From positions 9,002,907-9,066,906 of the forward strand of contig NC_053118.1 in the NCBI RefSeq assembly GCF_010015445.1: a DNA stretch of 64,000 bases, written 5' to 3'. The notes below the pieces were generated by a model, which searched no databases, was not told where the DNA came from, and was given only the letters and a program-made list of their open reading frames with translations. Origin of the DNA: Perca fluviatilis. Lineage: Eukaryota; Chordata; Actinopteri; Perciformes; Percidae. The position numbers and the translations under genes were made by a program. Positions 46,070 to 57,999 of the stretch are shown here, piece after piece; within the stretch, counting starts at the first letter, position 1; every line of letters starts with the position of its first letter.

Positions 46070-46301
46070 GGTAACACTTTACTTGAAGGTATCTACATAA
46101 GAGTGACATGACACTGTCATGTACACATGACACAGTCATGACACATGAACCCTAACCCTAACCATAACTGTCACTGTCATGACAAAAACCAAATGACACT
46201 TAATAAAAAAAGCGTTATGTCATAAACTTGTTTATAATGTTTATGACACGTTCAAGACGGTGTGTCACTCTTATGTCGATACCTTCAAGTAAAGTGTAAC
46301 C
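46070..46301. mobile_element. hAT-type MITE, 8-bp TSD
   Basis: TSD GACTGCTG at 46,062-46,069 and 46,302-46,309. Ends GGTAACACTTTACTTGAAGG and complement GGTTACACTTTACTTGAAGG. 232 bp, holds a CCCTAACCCTAACC run internally. Confidence 0.93.
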
Positions 46302-46382
46302 GACTGCTGTGCTACGAGCAGCGTCTGCTTCTTCTGTGTCAAAACTCCCATGATATGATATGATTGTCTGACTGTGTCAGAA

Positions 46383-46775
46383 TCAGCCGCCCATGATGAT
46401 TGTGATTGGTTTAAAGAAATGCCAATAAACCAGAGCACGTTTTTCTCCCATCCCGGAGTCCTGACTAGCCAGACCCTCCTCCACAGCGCTGTGGAGGAAG
46501 GTCTGGCAGTCAAGACTACTTGTATCTTTAGCAGATAAAACTACTTTTGCACGTACACATGTTCCACCAAAACAAGTTCCTTCCCGAGGCTATTTTGCAG
46601 AGGCACCGGGGCTCCGTCTGGCGCTTAGCACCAACCAAGGCGATTGTGATTGGTTTAGAGAAATGCAAATAAACCAGAGCACGTTTTTCTCCCATCCCGG
46701 AGTGCTGTGTGGACTAGCCAGACCCTCCTCCTCTGCGCTGCGTTGTGGAGGAAGCTCTGGCAAAGCGAGACTACG
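46383..46775 (+). repeat. Two tandem 3' ends of the 9-bp-TSD element family
   Basis: 46,383-46,520 and 46,545-46,770 both match the 3' portion of the 39,937 element, through GAGCACGTTTTTCTCCCATC and the CCAGACC...GGTCTGG hairpin. The first lacks the upstream part. Confidence 0.8.
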
Positions 46776-46939
46776 TTTAATATAATACACAGTATTCTCA
46801 GCTGAGGTGGATACATTAACCACCCAGCCAAATCTGAATGATTAAAAAAATCACCAAGAATATAAAATTAGGTTTTAAAATCATGATAAAAAAGCAGAAT
46901 TCTCTGCTCTGAGATGCTGGGGGCACGTCCGCTGAAGGC

Positions 46940-47060
46940 GCTGAGCCCATAGACTGTAAAAAATAATGGACGTAGCATCAGTGACCTTACCTATTGGTTT
47001 GTGGACTACCGTTTGGATTTTGGCCGTCAGCGTGTTGTTATTGTGTTCAACTCATTAGCC
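46940..47060 (+). repeat. Fragment of a dispersed repeat (CCATAGACTGTA end)
   Basis: CCATAGACTGTAAAAAATAATGGACGTAG resembles, in complement, the segment ending TTTTATACAGTCTATGGG at 55,570. Confidence 0.4.
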
Positions 47061-47484
47061 GGGTTACCAGATGACCGAAAATCCGTCAGTCACAAAAACC
47101 AGCGTGTAGAAAACCAGCCCTATTAGCGTCATACTGATTAGCTCTGGCAGCCGAGGGAACAAACACATTTTTCTATAACCTTTCCAAAGAGTGACTGAAT
47201 GTCCTTCATTTCTTACAGGTAGGCATATTATTTTTAGCTAAATTAGCGTTAGCCTGGTATGGTAAAGGCCAACAATGGTCACAAATAGACTTATACCAAC
47301 AGAGAGAGAGACCCTATTTGGAACAAGCTATGCCTTTATACAGTAAAAGAGCATTTAGTTTACATAACACATCTCTGACACTTTTGAAATTCAGATTGTT
47401 ATTTGATCATCTTATTTTATTGTTATTTTTAAGGGGCTAAATCGCTATTGCTATATGTCATTGCAAAGATTTCCTGGTTACATC

Positions 47485-47908
47485 TAGAGTGGGTAAACCC
47501 AACCCGATCTGCCGGCGATTTGATTTTGTCCTGCAGCTCAGACTGGAAACCTATACGTTTTATCTATCCTGCTTCCATTGAAAATTTGCAGGAACCAATC
47601 ACAAACTGGCTTATCCACCTGGACTATTGGCGGGTTTAACACGATGACGATAGAGAAGCGACCAAGCAGCTTCTTGTTTACATTCAACAAGCCGGTCACC
47701 GAAGCACAGCAACCCTTTGATGCCGCTGTTGCTGCTACATCACCCAGATCGTTGTTCTGATTGGTTGAAGGACTATCCAATTGCGTACAGAGTCATTTGA
47801 ACTATGCCCGTTGATCGCGCCTCTTGTGCAGTAGAAAATACAGAGCGGACTCCCCAGACTAATGTTCAATGTTAAAAGGTTGAGCTTGGTCTGGTGATAG
47901 CCACACTA
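47485..47908. mobile_element. Second non-autonomous element with 9-bp TSD
   Basis: TSD GGTTACATC at 47,476-47,484 and 47,909-47,917. Ends TAGAGTGGG and complement TAGTGTGGC. 424 bp, non-coding. It shares the TAG...CTA ends and TSD length with the 40 and 44 kb elements but not their interior. Confidence 0.85.
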
Positions 47909-47917
47909 GGTTACATC

Positions 47918-48845
47918 CCCATTCAGACAGACATTTTTATGAAAATCCAGTAGAAGTTTGGAATTTGCAGGGAACAGACACCTCATAGACTTGATTTTTG
48001 CAGCCTTTGCAGCCGTCACCAACAGTGCTTGAGACCTTAACTTTGCTTTTATTTTAATGTTTTCAACAGTGTCTCTACCATTTAGCAGTTCTTCATGTTC
48101 ATTTTGACAACCCTCTGAGATTTGAAATATGAGTGCTAAATCAATTAGCTTAGTTTTGTATAAAGCAAATTCTTTCAGGGAATTTCGGAGTTAAACACTT
48201 GAAAGACATTTAAAGTCTTTATTGTCAACCCCCACTCTTTGGGGGGTTACGTAATTGTCAAACATTAACGTCTTCATTGTCATATTTTTTTATTTTTTTG
48301 TGGTGTGATTTGTCGTTGTGTCTGTCTCAGTTGAGGCAGCCCTTACACAGCCTGTTGTGCAGATGTTTCCCAGACTAAACATAAGCCATCAGAAAACAGT
48401 CTGATGGGCAATTTCACAGCTTGGCACAGCTCTGATACGAGCTGGCCAATAGCTCAAGCTGGAGGATGCGCAAGATTTAAAAATGCTAGCCAATTTAAAA
48501 CACTTACCAATGGAATCTACAGCCGTGTCAAGAATAGGCTAAGAAAGGGTAACATTTTGATGTTAAAATCCAGTTCATCTGGGACATCATCTGGGTCCCA
48601 ATGAGTAGGGTCGGGTTGCAAATCCATTATCCTTCTATACTTACTTTAAAGATCTTACAGAACTAGGATGGCTCTTCTGGCAAGCAGGGTTTTGGTTTCA
48701 GTGCATGTTTCCCACTGACCCACTTCCTCTCGGTGAGATATTATGATGAGGTCCAGATGTAGTCATTCAAATTGGATACTGAGGCTGAGGTCGGTGATGG
48801 AGTTTAGAATTGGGACAGCTGTGGCGTCAGATGTAACGTTAATGT
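47918..48845. other. No recognised feature
   Basis: Unassigned sequence. Confidence 0.5.
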
Positions 48846-48861
48846 TAGATGAGAGTCATTG

Positions 48862-49028
48862 TTTTTTGTTTTATTGTCTTGTCTTATTATTTGTTAGGCA
48901 TTTTAGGCCTTTATTTTTATAGGACAGATGGAGACATGAAAGGGGAGCGAGAGGGAGGAATGACATGCTGCAAAGGGCCGCAGGTCAGAGTCGAACCCAC
49001 GGCCGCTGCGTCGAGGAGTAAACCTCTA
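48862..49028 (-). repeat. tRNA-derived SINE with 16-bp TSD (5'-truncated)
   Basis: TAGATGAGAGTCATTG at 48,846-48,861 and 49,029-49,044. Read on minus, the B box GGGTTCGACTCT (48,987-48,998) is present and the body ends in TATAAAAATAAAGGCC. The A-box part is missing. Same family as 55,251. Confidence 0.88.
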
Positions 49029-49044
49029 TAGATGAGAGTCATTG

Positions 49045-51130
49045 TCAGTCACTGTTTAGTCACAGTTCTCATCTATGCAACCGCACACCATTTCATTTTC
49101 TCTGATCCTGTTTTTAATAAATTAGTACTTCAATTAATCTGCAAATCACTTTTTATGAGAGTAAGCACACAGACATGCATAAAACAGTCACAGATGTTAT
49201 AGACAATGGGAGAGATCATTTCTGTGAAATCATGTGCAAATCACAATATTGTTCTATGTAAGAGGCACATAAACTAGAAAACATTCTTGCTAAATTCAGA
49301 ATTTAAAAAACTAAAGCTGAGAAAACACCGTACGATTAATAAAACCTACTATGACCAAGACACCCCTGGTCTTGGTAGGTTATATTAATCTACACATTAC
49401 ATTACATACATTCACAAAGTCCATCACACAGATTTGTTGGCCTCAACAGTCAAAAAGGAGCAAATTCAATGACTGAATTAATACAGAGGACAAAACACTG
49501 GATAGTTGACTGCTATTAGAGTCATATCCTACTAGGCAATGTAGCAAAAATGCAAATTCTTATAAATGCAAATGTACCAAGATAGAATTAGACATCCATC
49601 AAAAACGGTTTGATTTGCTAACAGTGGTACAACCTACGTGAAAAACTGTCTACTGTGTTAAAGTTGTCTCGCACAACGTACATTGTACACACATCCATCC
49701 ACCCTGACCTCCTCCCGAAGAGGTTTTGCAACACTACACAATTCCCCACTAAGTCAGCTTTTGGTCATTATTCACACTTGGCATAGCACTAGAAGTCGCT
49801 TGATGGTGTAAACATTGGTCATTTGTCGTATTTGAACCATTGTTTAGGTATGCAACTTTAGTCCAGACTGCAATATTTCAAGATAGATTTCCATTAAACT
49901 TTTGGCTTCATGGCTTTGAATTCTATTGGTTGCCCCTGACTTTTCATCTTACTCCACAATGAGATCTACTTTTAGTTTTGAATGAAATATCACATGGATA
50001 ACCATGACATTTTCATAAAAATATGTATGTACTCAGAGGATGACCCTTAACAACCTCATGAAGGCCTGTTTTTTTATCTAGTCCGAACAGCTATTCAAAG
50101 TTTTAAATCATCCAGTGGAACATCTCTACATTTACTGTGATTTGCACAAAATCTAGTATTGATGGTTCCCAGACCATGAATCCTACTGATCTTGGTGATC
50201 CTATGACTTTTCAGCTAGTGCCACAGCCAGATTGACATTTTTGGTTGAAGTATCTTGACAACTATTAAATAGGTTTGCCATAAAATGTTTCCCTCAGGAG
50301 GAATGACAATAACTTTGGTCATCCTAAAGATCCTGACTTTTCTTACAGCGCATTCATGCAATTCTTTGGTTGACCAAATGCCTGCCTGACATTCTGATCA
50401 GCCTCAGCTTTACTAAATTAAGCTAAACTATTAGCTAGACTGCTGTGCTGAAGTACAACCTCACACAGATACTTGCATGGCGGGGGCTCTCTTTATTTCT
50501 TGAGATTTCTGAAAACTGTACATATGCTAACCTGTATTTTAGGCTAACTTTGCTATTTATACCAGCTGGATTTGTACCCAACCACGTTGCCCAGTGGAGC
50601 TTTAAATCTAGCTCCTTGGGCTAGATTGTACAAAACAGCTCTGAAGGGGGAAAGGGTCATGAGAGAGCAAGGACGCTTCCTGTGTGTGTGTGTTTGAAAA
50701 GAGAATGAGGGGCCAGAGGAAAGACCCCAGCACTAGGTTGTACGTCGACCAAAATGAATGTCAATGTGTAAATGAGAATCGCCCACCCTGACCTCCCTCA
50801 ACCCTGGCACGGATTCTTCTTCTTTTTCCCTACAAACTTATTTTCAATTACATCTTTTATATTATCAAATCATAACGAGTTATCTCAAGGCACTTCATGC
50901 GGGGCATGGTAGGGCATAGCAGGGTGTATCAGGGCGTAGCAGGGCGTCGAGCAGGACCACAGCGGCAGCTGCAACCATGATTTAGGTGCCACCCAAATTC
51001 AAGGAAAACTGCGAGGCAAGAAAACGTAAGGACTCTGGGGGAATAAGCTCCCCGGAGCTAGGTTAGTGACAAGCATTTCTGGGACATGAAGGCATGGAAG
51101 GAGCGAGGAGATCAGTGTGTCAAAGGAAGT
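49045..51130. other. No recognised gene
   Basis: About 2 kb of unassigned sequence. Near 50,870 a segment (ATAACGAGTTATCTCAAGGCA) looks like a LINE 3' UTR relic. A short AGGGCGTAGC-type repeat lies at 50,905-50,950. Confidence 0.45.
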
Positions 51131-51138
51131 CCCTAGAC

Positions 51139-51465
51139 CAGGGGTCACAACGCGGTGCCCGCGGGCACCAGGTAGCCCCCAAGGACCACATGAGTAGCCC
51201 TCAGGCCTGTTCTAAAACTGAAAATTGAATATTGATATTATCTGTTTCCCACCTTGTTAAGTCATTGTTGATAATTATTGTGAGAAATCATTAACGGGAT
51301 CAGTGTCTTCACATAGATGAGCATCATTAATCATTAATAATCATATATAACTAAAGGTAAACTGAGCACATTTGTTATTTCAGAAGAGTGTATCAAACTG
51401 GTAGCCCTTCGTATGACTCAATACCCATGAAGTAGCTCTCAGTTTAGAAAAGGTTGGTGACCCTG
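51139..51465. mobile_element. hAT-type MITE, 8-bp TSD
   Basis: TSD CCCTAGAC at 51,131-51,138 and 51,466-51,473. Begins CAGGGGTCACAACG and ends GGTTGGTGACCCTG, hAT-like ends. 327 bp, non-coding. Confidence 0.92.
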
Positions 51466-51473
51466 CCCTAGAC

Positions 51474-52421
51474 CAATAGCAGCAAAACTAGCAGCAAAAC
51501 TATGAACTGGTCCAAGGCAAACCTGAGCCAGCTCTATAAGGGTTGGTAGATGAATCGGACGACTATGAAGAGAAGCAGAGAAGAGGAGGGGCGCCGTGTC
51601 ACATGTTGTGTTCCAACAATAATGAAGTACCTTACGGTAAATGACACAGTAAATGACACATCCTCATAGTACCCATTTCCCAACAAGGTCTGTTGACCTT
51701 TCAACAAGGGAGCCGCAGTAGGGCTGGGCCCGGGCAGCAGCACTTGTTCCAGGCTGGTTTTCCTCCGCAGCTGTCTGGAAGCCCTGCAGACATGAAGGAA
51801 GAGGCTTGTCATGAGCTCACATATGCATGGAGAGCGCAGGGTGTGTGATTCTTTGATGTCTCTTTGAGCGGCAGTGGTGTGTAGGCAGGGAGGCACACAT
51901 GGCACACTGATGGCGAGTTGTCTTAGGCGTTGCATGAGATTTGTCAAGGCAGAGGCATTCTTTTTCCGATTATTTTTTATTTATTCTTTTCTTTCTTTCT
52001 TCCCCCCATCCTCTCTCACTTCATCCAACCGTACTCTCTCTCCTCCTCTCTATTCGTCTCTTTTTTTTCGACAGGCATCAGTCCAGTAAATCTTTAGCTA
52101 GGTCTTACCTCATCAGCACCACTAACATATCTACACTTGCTTGTGTGTAATAACTGCGCACATTGTGGTGCTGTGACGATGAGCACATGCTAACAGTTGT
52201 AGGTCACCAAACTAACAGCTTTGAAGGAAGATCCTCAATGCTCTTCTGATGTGATTATTATTGTTATATTATGGTTCTATATTACAATCAGGCTTGGACT
52301 TTCACCATTTTAGGGGCAAGGCAACTTGGCCTTTGGTGTTGTCAATTTTTAAGGGGAAAAAAGGCCAAACGCAAGGGCAGCAAGGCCATCAGATAAAACT
52401 TTTCAAACATTTTGAATGATT
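51474..52421. other. No recognised feature
   Basis: Unassigned sequence with a T/C-rich patch at 51,960-52,070. Confidence 0.45.
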
Positions 52422-52677
52422 TTAAAGGTCCCATGGCATGAAAATTTCACTTCATGAGGTTTTTTTTAACATTAATATGCGTTCCCCCAGCCTGCCTATG
52501 GTCCCCCAGTGGCTAGAAATGGCGATGGGTGTAAACCGAGCCCTGGGTATCCTGCTCTGCCTTTGAGAAAATGAAAGCTCAGATGAGCTGATCTGGAATC
52601 TTCTCCTTATGACATCATAAGGAGCAAGGTTACCTCCCCTTTCTCTGCTTTGCCCACCCAGAGAATTTGGCCCACCC

Positions 52678-52723
<46 letters not shown>

Positions 52724-53022
52724 TCATGGCTTTCAAACGAGCAAAGTGGCAGTTGGTCAAGGCCACACCCCCACCCTCCACCTCCCCCCATCCTCCTCAA
52801 TAGCTACAGACACAGAAATGGCACATCCTAAGGAAAGCTCATGGTGGGACTGGCTCTAGTGTCTGTAATTCTGCACCAAGGCTGAATTTCGGGAAAGAGA
52901 CTTCAGATACAGTATTAGGGGACCACTAAGGTCTATATAAAAGAGACTTCAGATACAGTATTAGGGGACCACTAAGGCCTATATAAAATCATCCAAAGAG
53001 CACCATGTCATGGGACCTTTAA
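52422..53022 (-). mobile_element. TTAA MITE copy C (2 units, AG expansion)
   Basis: TTAA at 52,422-52,425 and 53,019-53,022. Same family as 20,472, inverted, with two 46-bp units (about 52,895-52,985). A (AG)n array at 52,681-52,721 occupies the place of a short AGAGAGAG in copy B. Confidence 0.93.
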
Positions 53023-54431
53023 GTCCACGAAAATAATGAATCTTAACTTAAGGGAAGAACTATCAGTTGGGACCAATATTTATTACTTTCTTCTCAGAAG
53101 TTCACTCAGTCACAGATTTGTGGCATTGGCACATCAGGATGAAGTCGATTAAAGTCACTTTCTCTGATTGTATTAGTATTTTTGTAGGGTACACAGCGTT
53201 CTGTGTAATCTCAATCTTTTTTTTGTAAATTTGTAAATTCAGTTTCATAGTATAATGAATCACTATAAATTCACTATTGGCTAAATTAATCATGTATCAT
53301 CCTTTTGACGTCTAAAAATAATAATGGTGATTTAGATTTCACCGCGATGATGGTTTGCAGAAACGTGATGAATTGGTGGGATGTGCTCAAATAATTCACG
53401 GCCGTGAGAAGCGGTCATACATAATGACTGGCTGTTCTGGAAAACTGCACTTTTTTGTCATATTTCTCACTGACAGTTCTAATGAGTGTTGGAGCTGGCA
53501 CAAGTATCAATTTGCAAACCAGAGTTTAAGGGTGTTTCTACGTCCATTTATGGCTAACTGCAGGAATGGAAACGATGCTTGTGCATTTGCGCCCAGCTCC
53601 ATAATGATTAGGATTTATAAAACAGAACCAGGCGTACGTGCAGCTTAATAAATCAGATGAAAAGAACGTATAAAAAGATGCATATTTCTGTCTTTGTCTC
53701 AACAAAAAAAAACTAAACCGTAGTGACAGGAAAGAGGCAGAGGAGAAAACTGCAAAATCAGCTGGACTAGTGCAGGCAGGGCATACATATTGGGATGGAT
53801 GAATGTGATACACTTATCCAGGTGATATAAAGTTGCAGAATTCTTATGTCTCTTTAACTACTGAGGTTCGCAAATTAAAAAAAATACATTCTTTCTTGCA
53901 TTTCCGCATTTCTTGCATTATTGTACAAACCATAAATCAGGACATTTTAGATATGCATCATTTCAAAGGCAAAAGTGGAACCAATTATGTCACTGTATTA
54001 TGTAATGTTTCAGTAGGTGAGTGACACAAGCATTGTAGGACACACAACAATGAAAAAAGTGCCGCTGTTATAATTCATTTTCTTTCTCGTTTGCATGATT
54101 TATAAGTTTATACATCAAAGCATCCAGGTCTCTGCTGGGAATAGCACGTGATGGCTCCCAGTGCCTCGATTCTTTACTACCTTCCCGCTTACTCAGCCAT
54201 TCATTTCTGTCTTCTGTCCTGCTGTGGGGTTGGCCTCTTAAACCCCATCTATGAGAGCGTTCACGTTGGGATTAATCTCCCCTCCCACAATACCCTGCTG
54301 TAGATCAAACCACCACAGATGGACGTGTCAGTCCTGTGGGGTGAAGAAAGAGGGCTAAGCCTCATTCTATTTCAGCTGGAACGGCCTCTCGCAGGACATT
54401 TCCAAATGCTTTGAAGTGAAGTTTCATACAG

Positions 54432-54432
<1 letters not shown>
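53023..54432. other. No recognised feature
   Basis: Unassigned AT-rich sequence. No frame with recognisable similarity. Confidence 0.5.

Positions 54433-54484
<52 letters not shown>
54433..54484. repeat. (CA)n microsatellite
   Basis: About 52 bp of CA dinucleotides. Confidence 0.97.
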
Positions 54485-54486
<2 letters not shown>

Positions 54487-55236
54487 GTCCTGACTGATTT
54501 ACTGACATTTCCTACAGTCTCCCTGAGCCTCCTAGAACAATCGTATGGCTGAAAGGACAGCAGTGGCGGTGTAGGATATGGAGCCTTGTGTAAAGCTTGG
54601 GTGTCACACAAAGTTAACCACAGTCTAATTAGCGTCTTTAGAGGAAATTTACTGGCTTCCTAAAGAGCCAAGCTGACAGGTCCAGACCAGATGAGCCAGA
54701 TGAAAACATCCGGACAGCAGGGCCTTTTTTTTTTTTAACAAGCTTCTCTTTTTTATTGTTTGCTGTATGACAAGCAAGGTCTGCTGATTTCCTCTTAAAG
54801 AGATCAGATGATGCCCAGCCATGGCCAATGGGCTAGCTGGCTACCCTCTGCGCCGCTGCCAAGAGCTTTGGGTAATCACACCAGGGCCGGTCCATTAACA
54901 CATAAATATGACAACCTGTAAGACATGCGATCTGTCATGTCGTCAGAAACGGGTGGCGGTGGCGGGGGTGTGGTGAGGGATTGGACGACGTAAAAAAATA
55001 AAATAAAAGAGGAGGGACAGGAAGAGGAGTGAGCAGCAACTGATTGAAGTTGGCTCAAAACATGAAAATCGGTGGTGGGTGGCAGCAGTCTGAATGTCAA
55101 TCCTGATGAAGCTCTGCATAATTAATTAAATAATTAAGGGCGTACCATTATTGGGTGACAGGTGGACTATCATCACAGGAGACGAGCAAAAACTGTAGGC
55201 TTCATTCAGCCCGCCTCAGCTCCATCCACATTCCAC
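54485..55236. other. No recognised feature
   Basis: Unassigned sequence with a T-run near 54,726. Confidence 0.45.
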
Positions 55237-55250
55237 CTCTTTGCCCATTT

Positions 55251-55443
55251 ATTTTTTCATTTTTGGGGGCTTTTTCCGCCTTTTAATGGACAGGACAGTT
55301 AGGTGAGAAAGGGGAGAGAGAGGGGGAAGACATGCAGGAAATCGTCACAGGTCGGACTCGAAACCTGGACCTCTGCGTCAAGGCATAAACCTCTATGTAT
55401 ATGTGCGCCTGCTCTACCAACTGAGCCAACCCAGGCCACACCC
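55251..55443 (-). repeat. tRNA-derived SINE with 14-bp TSD (full head)
   Basis: CTCTTTGCCCATTT at 55,237-55,250 and 55,444-55,457. On minus, A box TGGCTCAGTTGGTAGAG (55,412-55,428) and B box GGTTTCGAGTCC (55,354-55,365) have tRNA-like spacing. A short unique body and an A-rich 3' end follow. The internal pol III promoter looks intact. Confidence 0.93.
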
Positions 55444-55457
55444 CTCTTTGCCCATTT

Positions 55458-55580
55458 TTAAGTTAGCCGACATCAGGAACTGCCAAGATGGTGACGGCAG
55501 GATCCACTTTGAGCTTCATTTTGGCTCTTCAGAAACCTAAGGGCAACGTCACAGAGACTACTTCCATATTTTATACAGTC
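55458..55580 (-). repeat. Fragment of a dispersed repeat (CCATAGACTGTA end)
   Basis: Contains GGAACTGCCAAGATGG and ends TTTTATACAGTCTATGGG. Partner of the fragment at 46,940. Confidence 0.4.
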
Positions 55581-57540
55581 TATGGGTACACCAAATGGAT
55601 GATCATGTACTAAAGTAGGCAAAAGGATGTGTTCTACTGAGCCATGTTCCATGTTATATGTTGTAAAATAGTAAGTAATTTGATAATTCTTTTTTTGGAA
55701 CAAAGACGACAGAGAGTAGTCAGATTTTCAGATGGTTGAGTCTAACATGAACTATTCTCACACTCACGACAAGGCAGCTGTTTCCTGTCAGGTCAGACTT
55801 GGTGCTGCAGCCTAAGCCCCAGCTCACAGCTGTAGATCTGTAGCCTCTCCACTGACTGAAACTAAAACATTAAGTAAAATTCCTTGTTGGATTGATACTG
55901 GACACAAAAGGTCCTTATGAAATGTATTTTTCCTTTTTTGGTGACCGGACCAGTGATCCAAATTTGCAATGACCTGGTCAGTCCTGTGGTTTCCTGAATT
56001 AAGAGAGCCCCCTAGTGAACACAAAAGTCAATTACCACTCTGAAGGGGTCAAACCCATAGATATAAAACCAATAACTTTGATCTAGAACGCAGCTGGTCC
56101 GTTGGTAGCTAACAGTAAAGTTACGTAGTTCACTGACCTTTTGCCGTTTTAAGTTGAGCTATATGTAAAAAATAACTCTCAAATTTAAACTATACTGACG
56201 TGTGGGAAGTGATGCTTCTTTGGTCCTTCTGGTGAAGCAACAGGTGTTGCACAGCTGGTAATAAAATTTCTGCCCATAGGTGGCAGTTGTTATCCCATTA
56301 GTTATGACATCATGTCACATCTAATTGTTTTATATCTAGATCAAACCACCCTGCAAAATAAGTTGTGTTCTAGAACCACAGAGCAAGGTGAATTCAAATG
56401 ATAATGATTACCTTAACAGGGTCCGACCAATCCCTAAATTTGACCGACCAATCCAACAGAATTCTTTCTCGTGTTGACATGGACCATTCTGTCAAAATAC
56501 CAACTCTACACATGTTCTAATGGAGCAGTGAGGGCCCACAGTTGTGAATATTCAAGGTGCAAGTCTCCTAAAACAGGCAAAGTCAAACAGTTCCCATGAG
56601 TGAAAAAAAGGCTTTTCGTTTTGTAAAATGATTTATTCATAATTACTGGAATTTGTGGAGAGAATACTATGACAATGCAGAATTTGAGAGACGCTCAAAG
56701 GAGGCGTTGCCAAAGTGTTATTATCTCTCCCAGAGGATTTCGGAAGACATAAAGCTGCCAGGAAGCAGGCGTTTCCAATCCCCTCCATTTACACATGGGA
56801 TGAATAATGACTGCCATAAACTTCAATAGGAAATTCACCTAGCTCCACCCCGTCATTCTCCTATATCAGAAGGCCCTGGTAAGAATGGGAGGCTGGTGTT
56901 ACAGAGAGGAAACACGAGGGAAAAGTCTTCAAAACAAATTGAAAAAAGCTGCAGCATCTGGTCATGATTCTCTTTCACTGAACCAGTATGTTTCCCCAAG
57001 GTTAAGTCAGCAAATAGATGCCCGTCCACCCCTGCTCATAGATATTTAATGTTGAAACATCATGAAGACGTGATCAAATCGATAATTTGTTCCAGTGTGA
57101 TTGGCTGACTGAAATCGTAACACATGTTGCTCATATTATCCGATTATTTTATGTCCTTGAGGGTGCAATAAAGAAATTGTCTTCATTGTGTCCTTTTTTT
57201 GTACATATTTCTGTTCTTACCCTCTGTTTTCTATGCTTTTATTTTGAACTGCTGTAATGACAGACCGCCCCCACTTAGGTCAAGAAGGATTAAAGTATTA
57301 ATCTGGTCATAGCCTAATGTTTTTCTTCCTATTAACAAATTCCATTTGCAGGCCCATACCAACAGTAAATGGATCCTACTTACTTATGTATTGTGTATGT
57401 GTCAAAGCTGATTCCTATGTGCCATAGAGCTCCATTATTGTACAAGACACACTGGGTGACATGTTCCTTTATTATGTCACTGTGTCTGCTATTTCATAAC
57501 ATTCACAACATGTGCTGTACCTCACCACTAAATCTTCTCT
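55581..57540. other. No recognised gene; possible short MITE
   Basis: Mostly unassigned. At 56,057 and 56,338 the sequences TAGATATAAAACCAAT and, in complement, TAGATATAAAACAATT suggest a short inverted-repeat element of about 280 bp. Confidence 0.35.
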
Positions 57541-57544
57541 TATT

Positions 57545-57970
57545 CCAGAGCCTGCCACTCCCACCAGTAACCCCATTCTTCCCACCATCACCTCTCACAC
57601 ATGTCTGTTCTCCCCCCCCCCCCAGGAATATACACCGGCCCACCTTCACTCATTCCCTGCCGGATCATCTACTGTGCTTCCTGCCTAAGCGTTCCAACCT
57701 TTTTACTCAGCCTGATCTTTGCTTGCCTGTTTTGCCCCTTTTGGACTTTTCATCAGTTCACCTTGCCCCTTGTTTGGTCCACCGACTTTGTTTGCCAGCC
57801 TGTTCCAAAGGACAAGTCCCTCAGACTCTTAGTTTTTCCCCTGCCAGCCTGGTAATCCTGTGTGTATTTTTGTTTGCAGTACATTTACTTGCTTTATACT
57901 ACACTAATCTGTCTGTGACTCGTGCATTTGAGTCATTACCTGTTTTACTGAGTCGTTCCACATTAGCATG
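57545..57970 (+). repeat. Possible degenerate LTR-like segment
   Basis: Pyrimidine-rich sequence resembling fish LTR-retrotransposon LTRs in style (GCCTGTTTTGCC, CTGTCTGTGACTCGTGCATTTGAGTC). No TG...CA ends or TSD found. The 200-codon frame here is composition-driven and low-complexity. Confidence 0.25.
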
Positions 57971-57978
57971 AAGACACG

Positions 57979-57997
57979 TGTATATATATATATATAT
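57979..57997. repeat. (TA)n microsatellite
   Basis: Short TA run. Confidence 0.85.
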
Positions 57998-57999
57998 TA

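Noticed and set aside
45715..46139. Coding frames of repeated Cys/Val or Thr/His
   Set aside because: Direct products of the (CA)n microsatellite.
46150..46175. Interstitial telomere repeat
   Set aside because: Only about two CCCTAA units, inside a hAT MITE; a similar brief run at 33,720 is also too short.
57369..57971. 200-codon plus-strand frame as a host gene
   Set aside because: Low-complexity Pro/Leu/Cys-rich translation of a pyrimidine-rich segment, with no recognised domain or splice context.
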